Source of the DNA: Opitutales bacterium
GTDB lineage: Bacteria; Verrucomicrobiota; Verrucomicrobiia; Opitutales; T3Sed10-336
Direction: 5' to 3'
NCBI GenBank assembly: GCA_022565335.1
Contig: JAIUMY010000020.1
Location: 1 to 41,173, forward strand
Length of the DNA stretch: 41,173 nucleotides
Below the pieces are notes generated by a model that searched no databases, was not told the DNA's origin, and worked only from the letters and a program-made list of their open reading frames with translations. This document shows, one piece after another, positions 25,674 through 35,500 of the stretch (position 1 is the first letter of the stretch; each line of letters begins with the position of its first letter). Position numbers and translations under genes: made by a program.

Positions 25674-26048
25674 AGGTTAAGACGATTGTGGTAAGAGTTT
25701 AATTTGTGAAAAGGAGCATTTTGCCTTCCCAAGACTTTGAAGACAAGCAAAAAATCCTTTCCGGATTCTGTTTTTTCAGGCAAAACGAAAAAATGCGCAA
25801 AAAGTAAGGCCCGAAGCTCTTCTCCAATTTCTTTCCATATTTTGCTGAAACCGTGGGGAAATTATCCAGGTAATTGCCTTTCAGGGATTTAAAAAGTCAA
25901 TATTGCAGGGGCGTTAGCAAAAGAAATAAAGTCTGCATTAGTGCAATAAATAAGCTGAACGGAATTTTGGAAATGAGGGCGAACTTATGCAGCTTATGGT
26001 GTTCAATAGAACGTCTAACCAAAACAAAAACACAACAAATACATCATT
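25674..26048. other. AT-rich intergenic region, divergent promoters expected
   Basis: This 375-bp stretch separates the bS22-like gene (-) from the fasciclin gene (+). It is clearly more AT-rich than its surroundings. I see no convincing ORF, tRNA or known RNA. TTTTGCC near 25720 has an inverted match GGCAAAA near 25790, and TGCATTAGTGCA at about 25936 is a small palindrome. A strong promoter cannot be assigned by eye. Confidence 0.4.
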
Positions 26049-26555
26049 ATGAAAATGAAAAAACTCACTTCCCTCCTGCTCGTAACTTCCTTGCTCTCGG
26101 GGTCCGCGGCCCTGGCCCATCAGCACGTCTCCGAGGAGGCCGATCAAAATATCGTCGAGGTTGCCGCCGGTAACGAAAATTTCTCCACTTTGGTGGCTGC
26201 GGTGGAAGCTGCCGGTTTAGTGGAAACTTTGAGCGGCGAGGGGCCTTTAACGGTTTTCGCACCTACCAACGAAGCCTTCGGTGCTCTTCCTGAGGGAACT
26301 GTCGATTTTCTCCTGCAAGAGGAAAACCGGGATATGTTGATTGATATCCTCACCTACCATGTTGTGCCGGGTAAAGTCATGGCCGCGGATGTGGAAACTG
26401 GTTCGGTAACCACGGTTAACGGGGCTGACCTGACCTTGGTGGTTTCTGATGAAGGAGTGAATGTCGGCGCTGCGACGGTAGTCGACACGGACATCGAAGC
26501 CTCCAATGGAGTGATCCATGTAATCGACGCGGTGATCCTTCCTCCGGAGGAATAA
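26049..26555 (+). CDS. Secreted fasciclin (FAS1) domain protein
   Basis: A 168-residue exported protein with a clear signal peptide ending in ALA at about residue 23 and a single FAS1 domain. The H1 box TVFAPTNEAFGALPEGTV, the YHVVPGKV segment and the H2 box GVIHVIDAVILPPE are all present. FAS1 domains mediate adhesion to proteins or polysaccharides. There is no lipobox or membrane anchor, so it is probably periplasmic or released. The gene stands alone with a long upstream region and a strong terminator, which suggests an independently regulated and possibly abundant product. Confidence 0.95.
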   Translation: MKMKKLTSLLLVTSLLSGSAALAHQHVSEEADQNIVEVAAGNENFSTLVAAVEAAGLVETLSGEGPLTVFAPTNEAFGALPEGTVDFLLQEENRDMLIDILTYHVVPGKVMAADVETGSVTTVNGADLTLVVSDEGVNVGAATVVDTDIEASNGVIHVIDAVILPPEE

Positions 26556-26575
26556 GCCCGGACCTGATTCGTAGG

Positions 26576-26610
26576 GAAAAGCTCCCTGGGCCTTGCTCAG
26601 GGAGCTTTTC
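26576..26610 (+). terminator. Strong intrinsic terminator after the fasciclin gene
   Basis: GAAAAGCTCCCTG and CAGGGAGCTTTTC form a perfect 13-bp stem around a 9-base loop, 20 bp past the stop. The A-run and T-run on the two sides allow termination in either direction. Confidence 0.9.
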
Positions 26611-26689
26611 TTCGTCTGGTCGTTGACCTCAAGCCCGGGTGATTCTTTGTTTTCTTCCGCCGTGTTACAATTTTCAATCTGAGTGAGTC

Positions 26690-27238
26690 ATGTCTAAAAA
26701 TCCAAATCCGCAAGGAAAAGGCAACCTGCCGGTCCTCCGCGAACTTAGCAAAAGCTCTGCGGTCCTTTCCCGGGTTCTGCCCAAAAAGTGGGAGCAAGTA
26801 TCCCGTGAGCTCTTCACCTCGCTCTTTGTGTTGGAAAGTAATTTTCGCTTTCAGCCGGTCTCCGAACAGGAATACTGGCTTTATTACCAGGATGAGGATT
26901 TTTGCCTGTCCCTTTTATCTCCTGCGGAGAAGCTCAAAAAAGCGCTGCCCGTGGGAAAGTGTTATTTGCAAAGCGATTTAACCTGGAGCCTGGAGTTGAC
27001 TGATGAGGCAATAGCCGATCGAAATCTGCAGAGTTTGCTGGAGGAACGGCAAGAGAGGTTCGCGGAAAAATTGGCGGCAAAGGGCGGCCTTGATGAGCTA
27101 TTGCCACATTACCAGGAAAGCATTCCGTTTACCCAAAGGGTGATGCTCTTTGCCTTGGGGCATTCCCTTCGCGCTTCCCTGGAGCGTTCCGGAGAAAAGG
27201 AAAGGTATACCCTTACCAGTGGTCCGGCATCTGCTTAA
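26690..27238 (+). CDS. DUF2452-like protein (C1orf50-related)
   Basis: A 182-residue soluble protein. The central part, FRFQPVSEQEYWLYYQDEDF followed by CLSLLSPAEKLK and CYLQSDLTWSLE, resembles DUF2452. There the pattern is 'f.F.Pv.g..Y.LY....g..flSlisP.ew......g..rL..D..W', as in Bacteroidetes proteins and the eukaryotic C1orf50 family. The family has no known function. The C-terminal half is helical and charged and ends in a disordered tail. It lies between two terminators and so is monocistronic. The family assignment is from memory of the pattern and is moderate. Confidence 0.68.
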   Translation: MSKNPNPQGKGNLPVLRELSKSSAVLSRVLPKKWEQVSRELFTSLFVLESNFRFQPVSEQEYWLYYQDEDFCLSLLSPAEKLKKALPVGKCYLQSDLTWSLELTDEAIADRNLQSLLEERQERFAEKLAAKGGLDELLPHYQESIPFTQRVMLFALGHSLRASLERSGEKERYTLTSGPASA

Positions 27239-27250
27239 GACTTGCACCGA

Positions 27251-27279
27251 CAGACTATTTTGCTAGTCTGGGGCTTTTT
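27251..27279 (+). terminator. Intrinsic terminator after the DUF2452-like gene
   Basis: CAGACTA and TAGTCTG form a 7-bp stem around TTTTGC, followed by GGGCTTTTT. It lies 12 bp after the stop and upstream of glgB. Confidence 0.8.
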
Positions 27280-27302
27280 CGTAAACCCTATTCTCAATCT
27301 CT

Positions 27303-29510
27303 GTGATTCTAGCCAAAACCGACCTGCAACGCCTCCTTGAAGGCAAAGAAGCCAATCCGCATTTTTATTTTGGAATGCATCCCCATACCAAGGGGCGAAA
27401 AAAAGGTCAGGTGATCCGCTGTCGTCTGGCTAATGCCAAGCGTTGTTTGGTAGTCCATGCTGGGAAGCCCACGGAAGAAGGAGTCGAGTTGGAAAGGATT
27501 ACTGAATGTGGATTTTTTGAAGGGTGGATACCCGAAAAGAGCTCCTTTCCTTACCAATTTCGCATCGAGGATTACAATGGGCAGTTTCGGCAGATTTATG
27601 ACCCGTATTCCTTTGCTTCGCTTTTCAGCCCCGATGATTTATACCTGTTTAATCAAGGCAATGACCACCGTTGTTACAACAAACTGGGGGCGCACCTTAA
27701 GGAAATCGACGGGGTGAAAGGGGTATCTTTCGCGGTTTGGGCGCCAAACGCCGAGAGAGTCTCCGTGGTGGGTGATTTTAATCAGTGGGACGGCCGGTAT
27801 CATCCGATGCGTCGCATGGATCGCTCCGGGGTTTGGGAAATTTTTCTGCCGGGACTGGAAGAAGGAGAAAAATACAAATACGAAATTTTCGGCCGGGATG
27901 GTCATCTGCGACTAAAAACTGATCCTTACGCGACTTATTATGAGGCCCCGCCCAACAATGCGTCTATTGTCTATGATCTGCGCGGATACGACTGGGGAGA
28001 CGAGGAGTGGATTCGCGCCCGCGACGAGGGCAAGGCTCCGGTTGATCGCCCCATTTCGGTCTATGAAATACACTTGGGTTCCTGGAAGCGTCACGAAGCA
28101 GACCACCGTCCGCTGACGTATCGTGAGTTGGCTCATCAATTGACCGATTATGTCCTGGAAATGGGATTCACCCATGTCGAAATCCTGCCTGTTGCGGAGC
28201 ATCCTTTTACCGGTTCGTGGGGTTATCAGGTTTCCGGATTTTTTGCCCCGACCCATCGTTTTGGCGACCCCAAGGACTTCATGTATTTTGTGGATTACCT
28301 GCATCGCCATGGAATCGGGATCATTGTCGACTGGGTTCCGGGACATTTCCCCAAGGACACCTTTGCCCTGGCGCAGTTTGACGGCACTCATCTTTATGAG
28401 CATGCTGATCCCCGCCAAGGCGAACACAAGGATTGGGGGACTTTGATTTTCAACTATGGGCGGGAGGAAGTGAACGGGTTTTTGGTCTCCAATGCCCTTT
28501 CCTGGATGGATCGTTACCATATCGACGGCTTGCGGGTGGATGCGGTTGCCAGTATGTTATATCTCGACTATTCCCGTGAAGAGGGGGAATGGATCCCGAA
28601 TCAATATGGAGGGCGGGAGAATATCGAGGCCATTGAATTTCTGCGTAAGACCAACGACGTGGTGCATAAGTACCATCCCGGGGTTTTGATGATCGCGGAA
28701 GAGTCCACCTCCTGGGGGGGCGTGACCAAGCCGACTTCCGAATATGGTTTGGGTTTCGACTTGAAATGGAATATGGGCTGGATGCACGATACCCTGGAAT
28801 ATTTCGCCAAGGATCCCCTGTACCGAAAGCATCACCATAGTGAGCTCACTTTTGGGATGCTCTATCAGTATTCGGAGAAGTTTATCTCGGTCTTCTCTCA
28901 CGATGAAGTGGTTCATGGCAAAGGCTCGATGTTGATGAAAATGGGCGCGGGAACGATTGCCGAGAAGGCTGCTCATCTGCGCTCCCTTTATGGTTACATG
29001 TGGATGTATCCGGGCAAGAAGCTGCTTTTCATGGGATCAGAATTCGGGCAGTCGGAGGAGTGGAAATACGATGACCAATTACAATGGCATCTGCGGCAAT
29101 ATCTGGACCATGAGGGACTGCGCTTATTGGTCAAAGACCTCAATCACCTTTATCAAAAGGAATCCGCTCTTTCCTGCCGGGACCTTACCCCGGAGGGCTT
29201 CCGCTGGGTCAATGGCGGAGATACGGAGCAGTCGGTTTTAACCTTTTTGCGACAAGGCGAAAAAGCCGAAGATATTTTTCTAATCGTTTGCCATTTCACG
29301 CCCATTGAGCGGCGTCCCTATCGCGTGGGCGTACCTTTCGGAGGTTACTGGGAGGAGATTCTGAATACCAACGCCTCCTGTTACGGGGGAACCGGCTTGG
29401 GGAATATGGGAGGCGTTCAGGCCGAGTCCTATGCCTGGGACGGCTTTGAGCAATCACTCAACTTATACATTCCTCCCCATTCCGTTAGTGTTTTCCGCTG
29501 GAAAGCTTGA
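27303..29510 (+). CDS. glgB: 1,4-alpha-glucan branching enzyme
   Basis: GlgB makes the alpha-1,6 branches of glycogen. The 735-residue protein has the full bacterial layout: an N1 domain (about 1-110), CBM48 (about 125-215, VSFAVWAPNAERVSVVGDFN), the GH13 barrel, and a C-terminal beta domain. Catalytic residues are Asp413 (GLRVDAVASM), Glu466 (MIAEESTSW) and Asp534 (FSHDEVVHGK), with the same spacing as in the E. coli enzyme. It starts at GTG with no clear ribosome site. No other glycogen gene is adjacent. Confidence 0.97.
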   Translation: MILAKTDLQRLLEGKEANPHFYFGMHPHTKGRKKGQVIRCRLANAKRCLVVHAGKPTEEGVELERITECGFFEGWIPEKSSFPYQFRIEDYNGQFRQIYDPYSFASLFSPDDLYLFNQGNDHRCYNKLGAHLKEIDGVKGVSFAVWAPNAERVSVVGDFNQWDGRYHPMRRMDRSGVWEIFLPGLEEGEKYKYEIFGRDGHLRLKTDPYATYYEAPPNNASIVYDLRGYDWGDEEWIRARDEGKAPVDRPISVYEIHLGSWKRHEADHRPLTYRELAHQLTDYVLEMGFTHVEILPVAEHPFTGSWGYQVSGFFAPTHRFGDPKDFMYFVDYLHRHGIGIIVDWVPGHFPKDTFALAQFDGTHLYEHADPRQGEHKDWGTLIFNYGREEVNGFLVSNALSWMDRYHIDGLRVDAVASMLYLDYSREEGEWIPNQYGGRENIEAIEFLRKTNDVVHKYHPGVLMIAEESTSWGGVTKPTSEYGLGFDLKWNMGWMHDTLEYFAKDPLYRKHHHSELTFGMLYQYSEKFISVFSHDEVVHGKGSMLMKMGAGTIAEKAAHLRSLYGYMWMYPGKKLLFMGSEFGQSEEWKYDDQLQWHLRQYLDHEGLRLLVKDLNHLYQKESALSCRDLTPEGFRWVNGGDTEQSVLTFLRQGEKAEDIFLIVCHFTPIERRPYRVGVPFGGYWEEILNTNASCYGGTGLGNMGGVQAESYAWDGFEQSLNLYIPPHSVSVFRWKA

Positions 29511-29518
29511 GGAATGGC

Positions 29519-29562
29519 ATGGGGCAGTTCGGGGCCACTGGCGGCCCCTTGCTTTGCCCCAT
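29519..29562. terminator. Nested palindrome between convergent glgB and A2M
   Basis: ATGGGGCA pairs with TGCCCCAT and encloses GGGGCC paired with GGCCCC. The structure fills the 63-bp gap between the two stop codons. It lacks a U-tract, so a bidirectional transcription block or mRNA 3'-end stabiliser is an inference. Confidence 0.5.
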
Positions 29563-29573
29563 TGACCTCCTGT

Positions 29574-32500
29574 TCAACGGCGGTCGGTAATACCGAGACG
29601 GAAGCTGCTGGAGTTCGCCCGGACTTCGGGCACATACATGGCATGACCGAGTACGGGCAAAGCGGTGAAACGACCCGGGGTTTCAGCGCGCAGGTTGTAG
29701 CGAATCTCGTGAAGACCATTGGGAAGGCGATCGATGAAGAAGGCCGTGTGTTTGTCCCGGATCTCCATGTGAGCAAAGGTGCGGTCGTCACCAAAGGAGC
29801 CATCGGCCCGTTGGGCCACGGCATAGGTGCGTTCCCCACTGCGCTGTTGTTCCGGTTCCAGACCGGCCGCCTTTTGGTCCTCAAAAACCAGGTATTCCAA
29901 ATCGACCGGGACCTCCAGAAGTAGTCTAACTTCCACGCGGTCACCAGCTTCAATCAGCTCATTCTCCTCAAGTTCCATCCATTCGCGCCGGAAGCTCCCA
30001 TCCAGGCGCTGGACGCGTCGTTTCACCCGATACTCCCGCTCGACGAAGACTTCGTTCCCCTTCGCTTCAATAGGGACTTCACGGCTGAAATACTCCACCC
30101 CCATCGAAGCATACAGACGACCCTCTCCACGGGTCCGGAAAGTTACCTCGTTTTCCCCGAAAAGCAGTTGGTCTCCGGGGATTTCCAGGGTGTGAACGCC
30201 CAAGGCCTCTTCGCCTTCCAGTCTGATGGAATCGCGAACTTCACCGTTTACCATCACCTCCACTTCCAGATCGGCATCAAGTTCGCCGGAAACTTGCAAA
30301 TAATCGTTCAGCGCCATAAGGGCCAGGGCAGAGTCCCGGGTGTTCGACCATTGGGCGCCCCGGCGTTGGCGCACCAGCCATTGCATGGCCTGGTCCGCAC
30401 GGGGGTGGTCCGGTTCAACGGCCAAAAAGGCGCGCAGCGCCCAGGCGGTGGACTCCACGCCATTGCGGTTCCAGCGAAGGGTCGGGCCTTCTTCGCCCCA
30501 GTGAACGCCCCATACCTCACCCGGTTCGCCATCCAGTAGAGCGGAACCTTCCCGAACTTCCCGAAGACCGTTTTCAAGGGTTCCGAGCAAGCTCTTCGCG
30601 CGGTCCGCATAGACCTCGTTTTCCTGCTCGCGATGATGGAAAACAAGAGTCAGTAAACTGCGCCCGTAGGAGCGCAAGAGGCCGCGGTTTTCCCATAAAT
30701 ATGCGGCATTGGCGGAGGACCGGTCATCCCAGGAAGCGTGCTCATTGAGGGCAACGGCATAAAGCATCCACGCCAGTAAGTCGGGACGGTTCCGATAATT
30801 GATCATTTCGCTTTGCAGCCAATCACTGGAGCGATTCAAGGCGGAGCGCGGCACTGAGAGGCCGTTTTGTTCAGCCAGGGCCAGGCCCATGGCCGCATAG
30901 GCGGTCATCCAGGCATTCGGGCGGGAATGACGCCACCAACCCCAGGACCCGTTTCCTTTTTGCAAATCAAGCAAACGGCGGAGACCTTGTGCGACCATTT
31001 CATCCAACTGCTCCAGCGTGTGTTCGCGTTCGGGTAAATGATCATCGCGGTAAGTTTGTTCGATCCCGCCAAAAATCCGATTGGCCACTAATCCGGGGTC
31101 CAGGTCCAAGTCAGCGAGGGTGGATTGAACGAGCAGGCTGGGCAAAAAGCGACTGAGTGTTTGCTCGGTGCAGCCATAGGGGAAATTGGCCAAATAGGGG
31201 AGGGCATCCAAGGCTGTTGAGGCCAGCGAGGCGGAGGTCCGGATTTCCAGCGAAGCACGGTCCGGATATTTTTGGGGTGGAAGATCAAAGGCGAGAACGG
31301 ATTCCGTAATCTCTTTTCCCGCTTGGGTAATGAGGCTGTCCCCGTGGTATTGAAGAATTCCATACTCGATAACCGGAAAAGTTGCCTCCATGGCATCACT
31401 GCCCGCCGCGGAGCGAAGTTCGCCGGTAACCTTCACCTCATCCAGGGGGCTTTCGGTATGGAAGCCGCGGTCAATGCGCACTTGTGCTCCCGGTGGAAGA
31501 GAATGTCTTTCAAAACCTTCCCGCTCCGGTACGAGATTTTCGGTACGGAGGTCCATGCCGGCCTCCAATTCCCCGGCGGTCAGGTTCTGGGCAACTCCCG
31601 AAAGAATGGCATAATCGCCCTCTACCAAAAAGCGTGGGGTCTGCACCCGCATCGCCACCGGAATGGAAGTAGTGATATGGGTGACTTCCTGGCCAACCTC
31701 GGTATTACGGGTGATTCCCCGGGCGATGATTTCCCATTGGGTCAGGTTTTCGGGAAAGGTTAGGGTAACCTTCCCGCGGCCATCTTCACCGGTCAAAATC
31801 CCCGGGGACCAGTGGGCCGTGGAGCGAAAGTCGCTTCGAACCAGAGCTTCCGCGCCGAGATCTTCCCCGCCAAAAGGCTCGGTAGGCGTATCGTCGGTTT
31901 CCCCGGCAAAGCCCGAACGATGTTGGCGGATTGACTCACCCCCTCTTCCTTCGCTATCAACCGATGGCAAGTGAATTTCGCGGATTGGCTCCATTCTCAA
32001 TCTATCGGGCTCTACCGATGGCGCGAAAGGATCTGCCGGTGCTGGACTGTGCATTTTTACGATCCTACTGTCCTCACGAGACGACCGAATAGAAATTCTT
32101 AAGTAACTGAAGCCTTGCCTTTGGGTAATGGTAAAGGAGTAATGCAGTCCTTGTTTTTGGGTGAGCAAATCCAGTAGTTGGAAAATGGTCATCTCGCGAA
32201 CCTGCAGGTGAAGAAGATCTCTTCCTCCGGTATGGTCGGTTACGCTAATGCCGACATTGGGGAAGGCCTCGCGAAAGTCTTCGCGTTGCCGGATTGCGGT
32301 AAAGGCATTCCGCAGGGTCATTCCTTCGATTCGGAAATCATCAATGCGCCATTGTTGCAGGAGTTCCAATACTTCGCTTTCATCGGCGGTCTCCGGAATT
32401 TGTATTCGTTTTCCCGATTCCTTTTCACGCCAAAAACTCTCCCACCCGTCCAAATCGGTTCCGTAATGTATTTCCAGTTGCTTCGGTATAGCGCTGTAGT

Positions 32501-35500
32501 CTGAGGACCCGTAGGAAGGGAGATGAACCCCTCCCGGTTGGGGATGGCGAAAATCGTGAAAGAACGCCCGAATATCTTTTTCCAAGCGCGGTTGAATCGC
32601 TTGAATCGCCCGGTCGCTGACCCCGAGGGCAAAATTGCCGGATACGGGTTGGCCCTGGTGATCCTTTACCGTAAAGCCGATTTCAGTTTCCTCGCCGGGC
32701 CGGAAATTTTCGGGCAGATCATCAAAGCTGATCTGCAAAAATTCCTCTACCGGAGGGATCTCCCATTCGATCTCGGCTTTTTGCAGAATGCGGTCGCGGA
32801 GCATTAACGCCCGCAAGTGAAGGTTCGGTACGGACTCATCCCCCAGAGGGATGTCAACCACCCGGACATTGCCTTTGAGTCGAAGAAGTTGGTGGTCCAA
32901 AAGATCCTTGCCAAAGGTGGTGAGCAGGACGAAATTATCCTGCTCATAGGGCGAAACGATTACCAAGCGGCCGGTTTCGCCTCGGCGGAAAGAATGGGAC
33001 TCGGAGTATATTTGCAAACGCCCCACCTCCACTGCAAGACGATGGGTTTCGCGGGTGGCAACCAGAATGGTATGCTCTTTGGTGATCTTCCCGTCTGGAC
33101 TGACGGTGCGGAGTCGGTAAAGGCCAGGCTCGGTTGGGCGAAAACGGTAACGGGCCACGCCCTGCTCGTCGGTAGTGAAAGAACTCTCCTCCAGCAGAGA
33201 CCATCGCCAGCCCCGGTCCACCACTTTGGTCTCACCGGAAATTGAATCCCGGCGAATTTGTTCGGCCTCTACCTGCCGGGCCACTTCAATGGTACCATCG
33301 GTAGGGAAGGGGCGGTTCAGGGCGTCAAAAGCCTCGATATCCAAAACCACTTCCGCTCCGGGACGGTACACTTCTCCGGGAGTTTCCAGATGCCACTGGA
33401 AAGGCTCCCGCGTGACCCGTAGGGCGCCTGAGCCTTCGGCCGTTCGGCGGGAGGCATCGGTGGCCGTGACTTCGACGAGGTATTCCCAACCATGAGGCAA
33501 ACCACTTCTGTTCCAGTCCCGCCTGAGGGTGGGACCATGCGTTGTGGTAAAAGAGATGCGGGCCATACCGTTTTCATCGGTAGTGGTCGTTCCTTCGTGG
33601 GCCAGACTTGGGTCAACCGGTTTGGGGCGGTTTGGCGGTCCGGTTTTCAACCAGGGATAAGGAGTGGAAGCCTGGCGGTGCCAGACAAAAGGCCGACGGG
33701 TGATGCGGTACTCAACCCCCGCTTCAGGGATTGCTCCGCCGGCATAGTAAGACACCGCAACTTTCACTTCGACTTCATCGCCGAACGAAAAAACTTTCGG
33801 TTTCCCGTTTTCCCGGGGTGGCTGTACCTTGACCTGGAATTCCGGCGTACGGAACTCCTCGACCCGAAAAAGAGACTTGCTGGCCGCACCGCTGCGCCAT
33901 TCCTCGTTTTGTCTTGAATAGCCTGGGAAGCGGGCTTCGAAAAGGCCCAGGGGAACATCTTCGGGTAAAACAAATTCCGCTACCCCCACGCCATAATCGT
34001 CGAGGGTAAAGGTGAGGGCCTTTACCAAATTGCGCCGGGGGTCCATAACTCGAACGCTTACCTCCTCCCCGGCCCGGGCATTATCCCAGCCCTCCTGGCC
34101 GGGCGTTCTCTCCACATAACGCAGGTGGACGGTATCGCCCGGACGATAAAGCGGGCGGTCAGTGGTAAGGTAAGGCCGATGAGGAGGGGGGCGGTTATCC
34201 CTGCGGGAATTTCGACCATCGAATAAAATCACCGGACCCTTGGGCGTTTCCGCCCAAAGCAATTCCACGCCGGAAGACCGTTTCAGGTGGGCTATCCCGT
34301 CTTCATCCAAATCCTCTTTTTCGCCGACCATAATCTCGTAGTGTCTTTCGCCTTGGCGTCTTGTCTGTTGGCGGTAGAAATTCATGACCGACCCGGACAA
34401 TGGGGCACCGGTTTCCATGTGGGCCACATACACCAAATTTCCCTCATTCGATTTCTGTTCGACAATGGCCGCATCGGTTACCGCAAAGAAGGCGCCGCCG
34501 TGGGCCACCTCTTCGCCGTCGGCCCGACCGGAAAGCTGTATCCAATAGGCTCCATGGGGGAGAGGGGCGCGGCGGTCGGTGAGTTCGGTTGGGTCGTGCG
34601 CTTGAGTTGGTTCCACCGAAAGGGACCAGGTATCGACAGGCTCTTGGTCAGCATAAACGGGGCTATTCTCGCCCCGTGGCACAATCTGGCGAACGCCTCG
34701 GAAAAACCAGTTTTCCGGGTCGGCAAAAGTTTCGGGACCATTTATGCGGTAAACCGAGAATTTCAGTTCATCGACATTACGGGTCCGCAGGGAGAGGGGA
34801 ATGATGGTTTCCGGGCGGATTGTGTCGGGCACGGAGACCCGTACCGTTTGTTCAAGCAAACGTTCACGGGCTCTTTGAATTCTTTGAAAGAAAAGGAGCC
34901 TTCCTTCGAATTCGGGTTCTTCCGCGACCAGATTAAAAACCTCCAACGCGGCAGCAAAATCCGGATAGGCCGAGCTGGTTTTTGCATACCAGTTCCCGTA
35001 TTTTTGCAAAAAATCTCCATGATTATAAACCAGTAACCCAAACCACGGATCCTCGGGGGAGGTTTCCTTTTGTAAGCGCGCATAACCCTGCAGGAACTCC
35101 TTATGCTTTTCGGCCTCGCCCCGGTGTCTGCGGAAATAATCTGAGGTCCGTTGCATGAGCAGGAAAAGGTCGATGATGAATTCCTCTTCGCGCGTCTCGG
35201 CCAGGGTGCGGGCCAGCGCGAGTTGCTCGGCTTCGAAAGCGGGGCGGCTCCAAAAACTGTTCCGGGCTGAATCCTCGGCGAGCAAAGGGGAGTCGGGATG
35301 GATGGTATGGATTACCATATCGCGAAATTCGCGGCGATTTTCGGGAGTGTCATCCTGCTGACTCCAGGCGTTGAAGGCGTCCCGGAAGTGGTTTCGGGCG
35401 GTCTGCGTCAGGCGGCCCCGATGGCTTTCCACTTGGATCGAGTATTCAGCCAGTGAATGGTGTGCCCGGGCCGCCCAGGGGTCGGGTTCATGGATGCTGG

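Noticed and set aside
25674-26048. tRNA, SRP RNA or 6S RNA in the long AT-rich gap
   Set aside because: No T-loop GGTTCRA pattern, SRP tetraloop domain or 6S-like long hairpin could be seen.
34287-35036. 249-residue plus-strand ORF
   Set aside because: It is antisense to the A2M gene, with no start context or family motif.
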